Of a stretch of DNA of 64,000 nucleotides, positions 24,548-31,409 are shown one piece after another. How positions within the stretch are numbered: the stretch's first letter is position 1; every line of letters begins with the position of its first letter. The position numbers were made by a program, and so were the translations under genes. Origin of the DNA: a virus; the IMG/VR virus record IMGVR_UViG_3300043570_002257, positions 1 to 64,000 of that record. One strand, 5' to 3'. Below the pieces are notes generated by a model. That model had not been told where the DNA came from. It saw nothing but the letters and a program-made list of their open reading frames with translations, and ran no database searches.

Positions 24548-24943
24548 TTAGTCAATTATAAAGTTGATGAAAGGTTCATTAACTGTACCTACAAAACTTC
24601 TTACAATAAACAAGTCATCTCCAATAAACTTGAACTCAAGCATTTTACCAAACTTAGCGTTTATGCTTGTTAAAAAAGATTGCTTGGTTAATCTAGAACC
24701 ATGGTAAACATATCCCAGTCTCATACTAAAAGTATAAGGATCTGAACTTATGTAAAAGTTCAATCTGTAGCTGTCAACTTCTGGATAGCTATCACCTTCA
24801 TTAGGGAAAGAAGGAGTTACTTGAACAAGACAATCTTCTCCTAAGAAGATAGGAACACTCTTGCCCCCTTTTGGTTTCTTACCTTGTATAGGACTTCCTA
24901 ATACAGGTTTGCCATTTTTTGTGAACGCATAATAATTTGCCAT
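24548..24943 (-). CDS. unknown protein, isolated minus-strand gene
   Basis: 131 aa, starting MANYYAFTKNGKPVLGSP. The sequence is beta-rich with KPKGGKSVPIFLGEDC near the start. It stands alone between a plus-strand trio and the divergent hairpin-rich region, so it probably has its own promoter in that region. No motif recognised. Confidence 0.6.
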   Translation of the reverse strand: MANYYAFTKNGKPVLGSPIQGKKPKGGKSVPIFLGEDCLVQVTPSFPNEGDSYPEVDSYRLNFYISSDPYTFSMRLGYVYHGSRLTKQSFLTSINAKFGKMLEFKFIGDDLFIVRSFVGTVNEPFINFIID

Positions 24944-25430
24944 AGTATATATTTTTTAAATGTCTAACAATCTCACTTATAATATAGGAAATTCTTCTGA
25001 ATATATAGCTCACTGCTGTAACATTTATAGATCAAATTTGTGACAAAATGAGCTATAACAAATATTTTTTTGAACTCTACTGGAACTACCCCCCATGCAA
25101 GGATTAGAGAGTGAGTACTCCCTATAGTAACAACCCCCCACCATAAAACACAACACCTATACCCCCATGTGATTCAGCACATTAAATTATAACTTATGTA
25201 TCATTGGTATCTAATTTCTGGACACTCAATCCTTGCAAAGTCATGCAGAGAAGCGTACCAGTACTTCATTGAGTACTGCAGGGAAGACAGACACTGAGAC
25301 AGTGTCACCAGAACAGAACACACACAGAGATATTCTACACGAGTGTCTCTGTGTTTACTGTATATAAGACCTATGATACAACACCTTAATCCCCATTACA
25401 AATAGTAATTCATCACTCTAAATAAATCAT
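24944..25430. other. divergent non-coding region rich in hairpins (origin or control candidate)
   Basis: No gene is seen in these 487 nt. They contain a long-range inverted repeat, TGCAAGGATT at 25096-25105 and AATCCTTGCA at 25228-25237; three consecutive hairpins at 25259-25354; and C-runs in an ACCCCCCA-like setting near 25088, 25134 and 25161, with a weaker one near 25391. Genes diverge on both sides. This is the most likely place for early promoters and possibly a replication origin, but no named origin motif was found. Confidence 0.5.
25259..25354. repeat. three adjacent perfect hairpins
   Basis: CAGTACT-TCATTG-AGTACTG (25259-25278), GACACTG-AGA-CAGTGTC (25290-25306) and ACACAGAGA with TCTCTGTGT (25322-25354) follow one another within 96 nt, 80-170 nt upstream of the first early gene. 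They may act in the 5' leader RNA or as protein-binding dyads. Confidence 0.7.
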
Positions 25431-25661
25431 ATGAAGCATCCTTTAAAAAGAATGATTATGCCTGTACAGATAGTTGCATGGCTTGTAATCCCTGTTGTCA
25501 TGGTGACAATTGTAACTGCTGCCTTTGCTGGTAGTATCTCTCTATTAACTTCACTAACCTTTAGTGAGGTAAGTAACTCTACGCCAATGTGGATATTCAA
25601 TGTCTTTACTGGTATTGGTTACATAATAGCTACTGGCTCATGGTTGTGGGAAGAGGCATAA
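25431..25661 (+). CDS. small membrane protein, two transmembrane helices
   Basis: 76 aa with hydrophobic segments at about 9-39 and 52-70 and a basic N-terminus (MKHPLKRM). It is the first gene rightward of the divergent region, so it is probably expressed early. A role at the host inner membrane is likely; possibilities include superinfection exclusion or host takeover. No family recognised. Confidence 0.65.
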   Translation: MKHPLKRMIMPVQIVAWLVIPVVMVTIVTAAFAGSISLLTSLTFSEVSNSTPMWIFNVFTGIGYIIATGSWLWEEA

Positions 25662-25740
25662 CTCTCCCACAATCTTCAACACCTTAAATCCCTTATTATT
25701 CACTCACAATTTATCATTTAACCCTTTAATCAAATCAATT

Positions 25741-26232
25741 ATGAACAAAGTTCAAATTAAACCAACTGAAACTGGTGCTTTAGTAAACACCTACAAGAAC
25801 AATCCTGCTTATGGATACGTAACTCTTCAATCTGAAGAAATGAGCGTAGAAGGTGGCTGGGTTAGAAACTCAACACGCACTGCATTACTTAGAGCTGAGA
25901 CAAGCTTATTAGAAAAGTTTGTTAACACCTTTGGTAAATCTGGAAGTGTTACTGGACGTATTGTAGTAAGAGAATTTGCAGAGTCTCAACTACCTGAGAA
26001 CTTTCAATCACGCTTGAACAAGAACGTAGACTATGAAGATGCTATTGCACCTTACGTTAAACGTGCTGGTAAAGACGGTATTGAATTAACTATTGGTGGT
26101 GAGCGTATCTTGCGCTTTGCAGACTATGATGCATCTGGTGTAGACCAAGATGTACGCGTTGCACATGACAATGTTAGTGCTATTGCTGCATCACGCATTG
26201 TAAATGTAAATGCTGCTGCATTACCTGCTTAA
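25741..26232 (+). CDS. paralogue A of a tandem pair, unknown function
   Basis: 163 aa, starting MNKVQIKPTETGALVNTYKNN. It shares, along its whole length, about half of its residues with the gene at 26435-26926 (shared blocks YGYV, GGWVR, LLRA, YEDAIA, YVKRAG, GGERILRF). Codon use is less AT-rich with GCT/CGT/CGC codons, and a strong terminator follows, both signs of high expression. The content of basic and aromatic residues would allow nucleic-acid binding; unproven. Confidence 0.7.
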   Translation: MNKVQIKPTETGALVNTYKNNPAYGYVTLQSEEMSVEGGWVRNSTRTALLRAETSLLEKFVNTFGKSGSVTGRIVVREFAESQLPENFQSRLNKNVDYEDAIAPYVKRAGKDGIELTIGGERILRFADYDASGVDQDVRVAHDNVSAIAASRIVNVNAAALPA

Positions 26233-26240
26233 TTAACAAG

Positions 26241-26280
26241 ACTGCTGGCTGGGGAATAAACTCCTCAGCCACAGTTTTTT
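26241..26280 (+). terminator. strong intrinsic terminator after paralogue A
   Basis: ACTG and TGGCTGGGGA pair with TCCTCAGCCA and CAGT (a bulged C, one G-U pair, 6-nt loop), followed by TTTTTT. It starts 8 nt after the stop codon. Confidence 0.9.
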
Positions 26281-26311
26281 CCAAATAAACACACTGAGGT
26301 GACTGCTTAAC

Positions 26312-26392
26312 ATGAAGACAAAAACAACAGAACAGTTTTTTCCTCAAGTCCTACTCAACGCCTTAATTACCCTTGAATACAACAACACCTAA
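26312..26392 (+). CDS. possible 26-aa peptide
   Basis: ATG at 26312, product MKTKTTEQFFPQVLLNALIT..., stop at 26390-26392, in the gap between the two paralogues. No domain, and a frame this short can be chance. Listed only because the gap is otherwise empty and the codon pattern is plausible. Confidence 0.2.
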   Translation: MKTKTTEQFFPQVLLNALITLEYNNT

Positions 26393-26434
26393 ACCCCCTC
26401 TTTATTTTAGTATTAACAATTTAAAAAACAGATT

Positions 26435-26926
26435 ATGTCTCAAGTACAAATCATCCCTAACTCAAAAACTGGCAGTGTAATCACAGCCTACAAAAACAAT
26501 GCTGACTATGGTTATGTTCAGCTTCAACAAACTGCTATCACCGTTGATGGTGGTTGGGTAAGAGAGAGCAACCGCTCTACTCTATTACGCGCAAAAATGG
26601 ACTTGTTAACCAAGTTTGTTAGCGCTTACAAAACTTTGCAATTGCCAGGTGCAATTGTAGTAAAAGAATATCTTGAGTCAGAAGTGCCTCAAGCTATTAG
26701 TGATAAATTCTTTAACAAAGAGTTAGCTTATGAAGATGCAATTGCACAGTATGTAAAACGTGCAGGTGCAGATGGTCAAGAGTTAACTGTTGGTGGAGAA
26801 CGCATTCTACGCTTCACAAGTTATGATGCTAACGGTTCTGATACAGACGTTAAAGTAGCACATGACAACGTAGTTGTAAAGGCAGAAGGTAAAATACAAC
26901 CTGCTCTTACAGCAAATTTAGGATAA
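26435..26926 (+). CDS. paralogue B of a tandem pair, unknown function
   Basis: 163 aa, the same length as paralogue A and alignable without large gaps. It starts MSQVQIIPNSKTGSVITAYKNN. The conserved part covers residues 20-150; the termini differ. It follows an AT-rich leader (ATTTAAAAAACAGATT) and ends 9 nt before a very long terminator. Each copy being a separate transcription unit suggests different timing or dosage. Confidence 0.7.
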   Translation: MSQVQIIPNSKTGSVITAYKNNADYGYVQLQQTAITVDGGWVRESNRSTLLRAKMDLLTKFVSAYKTLQLPGAIVVKEYLESEVPQAISDKFFNKELAYEDAIAQYVKRAGADGQELTVGGERILRFTSYDANGSDTDVKVAHDNVVVKAEGKIQPALTANLG

Positions 26927-26935
26927 TTGGTTTAT

Positions 26936-26985
26936 AACTGTGGTAGGTATAGAGTGTAATGCTCTGTACTTACTGCAGTTTTTTT
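26936..26985 (+). terminator. 19-bp intrinsic terminator after paralogue B
   Basis: AACTGTGGTAGGTATAGAG pairs along its full 19 positions (a few G-U) with CTCTGTACTTACTGCAGTT, around a 7-nt loop, and is followed by seven T. This is the longest terminator stem in the window. Confidence 0.95.
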
Positions 26986-27339
26986 CTTATCATTCTTTAA
27001 AACAATAGGTGTTGTGCGACAAACTCACAAAGATGTACAAAACTTCTTTGTAACTCATTGATTATAAAAGATTTATGTGCGTGAAAGGAGGTGGCTAATC
27101 TCCTCTCCCACATATATTAGTCAAAAAATATTCTCTCAAAAACATGTTGTAGTGTATAGTAAATAGCTATAACAGACAGATATGCTTACACAGTGAGCAA
27201 CAAAGTGATATGTTTCTTTCAAAGTTTCATATGTTCTTTCTTATGTTTCTTCTATAGTAAGTTTAAGATAATTAGTGTTATCTCTCTCTATAGCATAAGA
27301 GCATCCGCAATCTTTAAAAAACCCTCAAATCAAGTAATT
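26986..27339 (+). other. non-coding leader region before the 126-aa gene
   Basis: About 350 nt without a convincing gene; an in-frame extension of the 126-aa gene reaches back to 27193 but is hydrophobic, Cys/Phe-rich and has no leader. Visible elements are a hairpin built from ATGTG and CACAT around GGAG/CTCC (about 27074-27114) and imperfect repeats of ATGTTTCTTTC at about 27212-27255. Probably holds the promoter and leader of the next gene. Confidence 0.4.
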
Positions 27340-27720
27340 ATGGAATCAATGAAGAACTTTCTTATTCAAGTTACATTGCCTGATGGGCAAGTTTACAAAG
27401 AATCTGTTTATGCTCATACAAAATGGCATGCTATTGATAAAGCATATACAAAGATGTATAAGTATCAAAACAACCGCAAGATGTACAAATTATACAAACC
27501 CTCAAAATTAGGACATTTGTATGACAAGTACTTAGTTATTAACAATCTATGGAGCTTAGTAAACTTATTAAATGATGATAAGGTATTGTTTTACATAAGA
27601 GATGAGTCAGATAATTTTATTAATTATCCTCTTGACAACATCATAAATGCAGAACAACCTTACTTAGTCAAACTAATAAGACAGAAAAGGTTCTATTATT
27701 GCTATAAGACCATAGCATAA
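27340..27720 (+). CDS. unknown basic protein
   Basis: 126 aa from MESMKNFLIQVTLPDG. The ATG follows CAAATCAAGTAATT. A beta strand pair at the start (FLIQVTLPDGQVYKESVYAHT) is followed by a Lys/Tyr-rich helix (WHAIDKAYTKMYKYQNNRKMYK). The first 50 residues resemble small phage proteins with a beta-beta-helix layout. Function unknown. Confidence 0.5.
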   Translation: MESMKNFLIQVTLPDGQVYKESVYAHTKWHAIDKAYTKMYKYQNNRKMYKLYKPSKLGHLYDKYLVINNLWSLVNLLNDDKVLFYIRDESDNFINYPLDNIINAEQPYLVKLIRQKRFYYCYKTIA

Positions 27721-27792
27721 GTGGTGATGAAACAATGCAGTTTATATGTTAGCTAACAACATACGCATACACTGAAGAAGGTGTATAACAAT

Positions 27793-27845
27793 GGTCAAGT
27801 GGAGGGATATGTGCTCCCGCATAGGTTCAAGTCCTATCTTGACCA
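27793..27845 (+). ncRNA. tRNA-like minihelix without anticodon arm
   Basis: GGTCAAG (27793-27799) pairs fully with CTTGACC (27838-27844), directly beside a perfect T-arm ATAGG-TTCAAGT-CCTAT (27821-27837), with A at the discriminator position. Only 21 nt remain between acceptor and T-arm, enough for one hairpin (GGGA/TCCC or GGAG/CTCC), not for D- and anticodon arms. The top half of a tRNA is thus canonical and the lower half missing. Confidence 0.55.
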
Positions 27846-28062
27846 CGCGATTTGGCTCATTACCAAATAGTATGTCCAATATGATGAGAAGTGAGGTGAT
27901 TCCTCATGTGGAACTTCTGATAGGGAAAGGCTCTATTTAGATTGACTATCTGCGGAAAATATCAAAGAGAAGTAAAGAATAACGTACTCTCATAAGTCTA
28001 TTCCTAACCTAGCAATAGGGACAGCCATAACACTTGTAGTTGGATAAAATAGAGTGTTATAT

Positions 28063-28143
28063 AGTCAGGTATTGCGTAATGTGAAAGAGGTGATCACATC
28101 CTTAATGGTTGCAACGTCACAGGTTCGAATCCTGTCCTGACTA
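28063..28143 (+). ncRNA. tRNA-like fold with atypical central domain
   Basis: AGTCAGG (28063-28069) pairs fully with CCTGACT (28136-28142), next to a perfect T-arm ACAGG-TTCGAAT-CCTGT (28119-28135), discriminator A. The central 49 nt hold a strong hairpin ATGTGA-AAGAGGTGA-TCACAT and a possible TTGC/GCAA pairing, but no normal 5-bp anticodon stem with a 7-nt loop. It could be a divergent tRNA that I fail to fold, a decayed tRNA, or a tRNA mimic. Confidence 0.5.
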
Positions 28144-28416
28144 CATATTTTGTGCTGAAGGAGTAATCATGTTGGTAAGTCAAAGCAGTTTATTAGAGTG
28201 AACTGCTTGCTTTTAAATTCATACACACATACTCAAATAAGAAGTATGTTGTGAAGTGAAGCCAGTATGGTTACAAAAAGACTTTGTTTCAGGTAATAAA
28301 AAGCTCCCTTGGGAACAAAGCAAAAAACAATCAGGTTCTGACAAGATAGATAAAACGTTATCTTCAAGGTCCCTGTATTAATATTTAAATTATTGTTTCA
28401 CATAAATTCTCAGAAA

Positions 28417-28968
28417 ATGATTTACAAATTCAACAAAGATTCCCTCAAGTATGAAGGTGTGTTTCTTAAACTAAGTCTCTTCATTGTGCTTGCAATTGTG
28501 TTTGCATCATTAACATCTTATGTCGTTGGACATTATAGAGGTTATTATGATTATGAACATGCCGTTGTAACACCAGAAGAACGCATGATGGTTATTCAAG
28601 AGAATGACAAATTCTCAAAAGAAAAGTTTAAAGAGTATCTCTTACAACTGAACATTAAGTTTCCTCACATAGTATATGCTCAAGCAATACTTGAAACAGG
28701 TAACTTTAATTCAAAAATCTTTACTCTTAACCACAACCTATTTGGTATGAAGCAAGCACGTGTTCGTGCTACTACAAACCTTGGAAGTGAATTAGGTCAT
28801 GCTATGTATGGTCATTGGCGTGAAAGCGTTGTTGATTATGCTTTGTTTCAATGTGCCTTCCTAACAAGTATAAAAACTGAAGAAGGTTATTATCAATACT
28901 TAAAAGAAAATTATGCAGAAGCTCCAAATTATGTCACAAAAGTTAGAGAACTCTCTCAGAACTTTTAG
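28417..28968 (+). CDS. membrane-anchored glucosaminidase
   Basis: 183 aa from ATG at 28417 (a TTG eight codons upstream is an alternative). One transmembrane helix at about 19-40 after a basic start gives an N-in, C-out anchor. Residues 75-150 match the glucosaminidase (FlgJ/AtlA-type) domain: FPHIVYAQAILETGNFNSKIF with the catalytic-type Glu, then HNLFGMKQ, and HWRESVVDYALF. It would cut glycan strands of peptidoglycan from the periplasmic side. It lies in the early region, far from the lysis cassette, so it may act during infection or on the cell envelope and not only at lysis. Confidence 0.8.
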   Translation: MIYKFNKDSLKYEGVFLKLSLFIVLAIVFASLTSYVVGHYRGYYDYEHAVVTPEERMMVIQENDKFSKEKFKEYLLQLNIKFPHIVYAQAILETGNFNSKIFTLNHNLFGMKQARVRATTNLGSELGHAMYGHWRESVVDYALFQCAFLTSIKTEEGYYQYLKENYAEAPNYVTKVRELSQNF

Positions 28969-29248
28969 TAATGGTGTATCAGAATTTATCAAATCTGTTA
29001 AAGAAATTGATACTCCACCAAAAACAAGGTATGAAATTCTTGTTTTAAACAGACAATCTCGCAATTGTAGAAGACAAAGTTTCTTTCAAATGAAAGATGC
29101 AATGTCATCTGTACATCCTGAGTATTTGTTTGACACAGAGAATGAATACTTTCTGATCAACACCTGTACCCCAGAACAAAAATGTATTAAGCTAAACAAA
29201 TTAGATACACATGGGAAAAATGAAAGAAGTATTCATGCTAATGCGTGA
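28931..29248 (+). CDS. unknown protein overlapping the glucosaminidase end
   Basis: 105 aa from MSQKLENSLRTF; an ATG six codons earlier is possible. It overlaps the end of the glucosaminidase gene by 38 nt. Contains LVLNRQSRNCRRQSFFQMKDAM and two Cys near the end (CTPEQKC). The tail overlaps the next small gene. Unknown function. Confidence 0.45.
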   Translation: MSQKLENSLRTFSNGVSEFIKSVKEIDTPPKTRYEILVLNRQSRNCRRQSFFQMKDAMSSVHPEYLFDTENEYFLINTCTPEQKCIKLNKLDTHGKNERSIHANA

Positions 29249-29390
29249 AGAAGAATCAATTCAAAACAAACATCTTGACGATGCTTATTGGTATGATAAA
29301 TACCTAAAAGAACAAGAACAAATTCAAAAACCAGTTGTACAAGATTCTGTACAGGATTCTGTACAACAAAAACCAAAAGAACAATGCTAG
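29211..29390 (+). CDS. 59-aa charged protein
   Basis: ATG at 29211, stop TAG at 29388-29390. Product MGKMKEVFMLMREEESIQNK..., helical, ending with a short duplicated VVQDSVQDSVQQ. It overlaps the end of the previous frame by 38 nt and its stop overlaps the next ATG (ATGCTAG), a sign of coupled translation. Unknown function. Confidence 0.55.
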   Translation: MGKMKEVFMLMREEESIQNKHLDDAYWYDKYLKEQEQIQKPVVQDSVQDSVQQKPKEQC

Positions 29391-29584
29391 CACTACAGAT
29401 TTATTTGTTATTCTCTTACTTAGGAGGAACAATTTTTTCAATTATGACATTATCTCAAGCACGTATGTTAACTGTTGCTGACATTTTAATGTTACTATTG
29501 TCTCCATTTGCAATTATGCCTATTATATTGGTTCAAATCATATCTCAATGCGTAGATATAGATACACCAGTAATTAAACTTTAA
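29384..29584 (+). CDS. small membrane protein, holin-like size
   Basis: 66 aa with two hydrophobic helices (about 1-22 and 27-53) and little else. It is coupled to the 59-aa gene and lies in the same unit as the glucosaminidase, so a helper that exposes or exports that enzyme, holin-like, is possible. A perfect terminator follows. Confidence 0.55.
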   Translation: MLALQIYLLFSYLGGTIFSIMTLSQARMLTVADILMLLLSPFAIMPIILVQIISQCVDIDTPVIKL

Positions 29585-29603
29585 ACATTTAACTTTAACT
29601 TAT

Positions 29604-29634
29604 AGGACTTGTAGAAATACAGGTCCTTTTTTTC
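29604..29634 (+). terminator. intrinsic terminator after the glucosaminidase unit
   Basis: AGGACTTGTA-GAAA-TACAGGTCCT, 10 bp with one G-U pair and a GNRA-type tetraloop, then TTTTTTT. Confidence 0.95.
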
Positions 29635-29683
29635 TGACAATCATATCACTTAACTGTGATGGTATCCATTATTTACTCTAAAA

Positions 29684-30223
29684 ATGACAAAAATGAAGAA
29701 TCAAATTACAGCTACGGCACAAGGTCTATTGACCTATGACAACAACGGTAAACCTCAACTTGAGCGTTACACTCACAAATTTCAATCTAAATCAGATTAC
29801 AAACCAAAGCACATTCAACAAACAAGTGTTGATTTAGAAAAAATTCATTTGAACATGGTTCAACGCCAAATGTTCAGAAGATTAATGTATGGATTGAAAG
29901 AGTATACGCCAGAACAAATGGCAACGTTGTCACCTTCTGCAATCAGCAAAATTGTTGAAGACTACAAAAAAGCTAAAAGAGCTTTGCACATTATGAAAGC
30001 TAAAAAGTATTATTACGCTGAAACAAAGCTAATGAATGCTATTTTTCCAACATTTGATTTAGGTTCAAAAGATCATGATTGGTTTTTAGAATTACCTAAA
30101 ACTGCAACTTTAAGAAGCCTTAGTATCTCTACAAAAGAAGTAATTCAAGAGTTTGTAAAACGCAAATTACTTCCTAAAAATTTCTTTAGTATTACAATGC
30201 AAAATGTTTCATTAAATGGCTAA
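29684..30223 (+). CDS. unknown basic protein
   Basis: 179 aa (start MTKMKNQ; the third-codon-later ATG is also possible). Lys-rich and helical in the middle (MFRRLMYGLKEYTPEQMATLSP, then ISKIVEDYKKAKRALHIMKAKKYYY). The composition suggests nucleic-acid binding. It overlaps the next gene by 8 nt; the four genes from here to 31256 form one unit. Confidence 0.6.
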   Translation: MTKMKNQITATAQGLLTYDNNGKPQLERYTHKFQSKSDYKPKHIQQTSVDLEKIHLNMVQRQMFRRLMYGLKEYTPEQMATLSPSAISKIVEDYKKAKRALHIMKAKKYYYAETKLMNAIFPTFDLGSKDHDWFLELPKTATLRSLSISTKEVIQEFVKRKLLPKNFFSITMQNVSLNG

Positions 30224-30539
30224 AGCAACACAAACAGATGAGTCCATCAAGTATGGTGGACTCTCTAACGCTGAAATCATGCTTGTTTACCATCGTTTTA
30301 AAATGTACGTAGACAAACTTGATGAAAACTTAAACAAGAATCAAATCACAAAGACAGTAAAGACTCCAATGGGTGAAGGCACAGCAGTTATACAAGTTTC
30401 TGATGAGCATATTGCCAAATTTAAAGCTACAGAATATTACATTCTAGCAAAATCTGTAGTCAAAAAGCTGGGACCAATTGTTGAACTGTTAGAAAGTTGT
30501 GATGACACTTTTAAACAGTTATCAAATGAACTACGGTAG
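30216..30539 (+). CDS. unknown helical protein
   Basis: 107 aa, starting MAKATQTDESIKYGGLSNAEIM. Two long helices separated by a beta hairpin (TVKTPMGEGTAVIQVSDEH). It overlaps the winged-helix gene by 14 nt. Function unknown. Confidence 0.6.
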   Translation: MAKATQTDESIKYGGLSNAEIMLVYHRFKMYVDKLDENLNKNQITKTVKTPMGEGTAVIQVSDEHIAKFKATEYYILAKSVVKKLGPIVELLESCDDTFKQLSNELR

Positions 30540-30801
30540 AGTAAACAATGTTGTGTCCTATTCTGAGTTAATTTCTTTAGAAGCTAAAGGGCTATATGCA
30601 ATTGTTTGTTCTTTATGTGGTAACAAAGATTACTGTTATCCTGCAATTTCAACTTTATGTAAGATGTCTGGTAAAAGTAAATCTACCATACAAAGACTTC
30701 TTAAAGAATTAGTTCAAACGGGTGTTATACAAAGGTTGTATGACCCAACTCAAAGGAAAACCATCACCTACAATCTGATGGATAAAAGTAAAAAATCTTA
30801 A
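30526..30801 (+). CDS. winged-helix transcription or replication factor
   Basis: 91 aa from MNYGRVNNVVSYSELISLEAKGLY. The stretch YPAISTLCKMSGKSKSTIQRLLKELVQTGVIQR (residues 44-76) is a clear helix-turn-helix with wing, as in phage replication-initiator N-domains and RepA/DnaD-type proteins. The start lies within the end of the preceding gene. It may control early transcription or mark the origin. Confidence 0.7.
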   Translation: MNYGRVNNVVSYSELISLEAKGLYAIVCSLCGNKDYCYPAISTLCKMSGKSKSTIQRLLKELVQTGVIQRLYDPTQRKTITYNLMDKSKKS

Positions 30802-30812
30802 ATTTATAAATC

Positions 30813-31256
30813 ATGTCAAAAAAATCATTTTTATCACAAATTCAAGAAATTGAAAACAAAGAATTAGAATACAACGACCATGTGTTGATTTGTATTGAAG
30901 CAGATGACAACGGTATTCCTTTAGGAAGTGCTGTAAAAATTAAAGGTACTCCTTTTCAAACATTAGGAATGCTTGATCTTGCAATAAGAAAACTTGAAGA
31001 AGCTCGTGAGTCTATTCATGAAAAATTTCAAAATGTTGAAAGTGCATCACGTGCATTGGATAGCATGCCAAAAGAAATTGTTGACAAAATCAGAAGATTT
31101 GAAGAAGAAGCACGTCAAGCATTGAAAGATGGTGACATTTCTAAATTAGAGGAACTTAAAGACAAAGTCAGAAATGAACTTGGAATTACAGACAATGAAG
31201 ATGACAGCTCAAGTCCAGATGATTTCAATATTGATGACTTTAAAGGAAGATTTTAA
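30813..31256 (+). CDS. unknown coiled-coil protein
   Basis: 147 aa. A beta segment (HVLICIEADDNGIPLGSAVKIKG) is followed by a long charged helix (LDLAIRKLEEARESIHEKFQNVE and EEARQALKDGDISKLEELKDKV) and an acidic tail. Helix spacing suggests a coiled coil. Function unknown; last gene of its unit before two inverted repeats. Confidence 0.6.
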   Translation: MSKKSFLSQIQEIENKELEYNDHVLICIEADDNGIPLGSAVKIKGTPFQTLGMLDLAIRKLEEARESIHEKFQNVESASRALDSMPKEIVDKIRRFEEEARQALKDGDISKLEELKDKVRNELGITDNEDDSSSPDDFNIDDFKGRF

Positions 31257-31269
31257 AGAGTGACGAGTG

Positions 31270-31288
31270 TCATGGGTGACACCCATGA
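31270..31288. repeat. perfect dyad TCATGGGTG-A-CACCCATGA
   Basis: A 9-bp inverted repeat with one central base, 13 nt after the previous stop codon. As RNA it folds TCATGGG-TGACA-CCCATGA and is followed by a pyrimidine-rich stretch, so it may be a terminator; as DNA it is a good operator shape. Confidence 0.6.
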
Positions 31289-31329
31289 AATTTCTTCCCT
31301 TTCTCTTTATATTCTTCTCTTTACTTACT

Positions 31330-31366
31330 ATTCACTGGTGAATACCATCAAGTGTCACCAGTGAAT
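31330..31366. repeat. 12-bp perfect inverted repeat
   Basis: ATTCACTGGTGA and TCACCAGTGAAT are separated by 13 nt, 44 nt before the start of the next gene. No T-run follows. The position in the leader of the AAA+/VWA unit and the perfect symmetry suggest a regulatory RNA hairpin or a protein-binding site. Confidence 0.65.
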
Positions 31367-31409
31367 ACCTTTACATTAAAAAACCCTTTAAAAATAACAC
31401 TTTTCAATC

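Larger units (their letters stand above)
27721..28416 (+). ncRNA. 0.7 kb non-coding region with an array of hairpins
   Basis: No gene of any length is convincing here. Perfect hairpins: 27767-27786 (ATACAC/GTGTAT), 27850-27868 (ATTTGG/CCAAAT, 7-nt loop), 27887-27918 (AGAAGT/ACTTCT with inner GAGG/CCTC), 28027-28060 (ATAACACT/AGTGTTAT), 28183-28208 (AAGCAGTT/AACTGCTT), 28227-28249 (ACATACT/AGTATGT) and 28348-28363 (AGATAA/TTATCT), plus two tRNA-like folds and a palindrome TGTTAGCTAACA at 27747-27758. The regularity suggests a processed structured transcript. Confidence 0.5.

Noticed and set aside
27193-27339. 49-codon N-terminal extension of the 126-aa gene
   Set aside because: Composition (Phe, Cys, Ser, Ile) differs from the rest, and the ATG at 27340 has a better leader.
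27721-28416. CRISPR array or group I/II intron
   Set aside because: Hairpins differ in sequence, there is no constant repeat, no intron core motif or split gene was seen, and flanking genes are complete.
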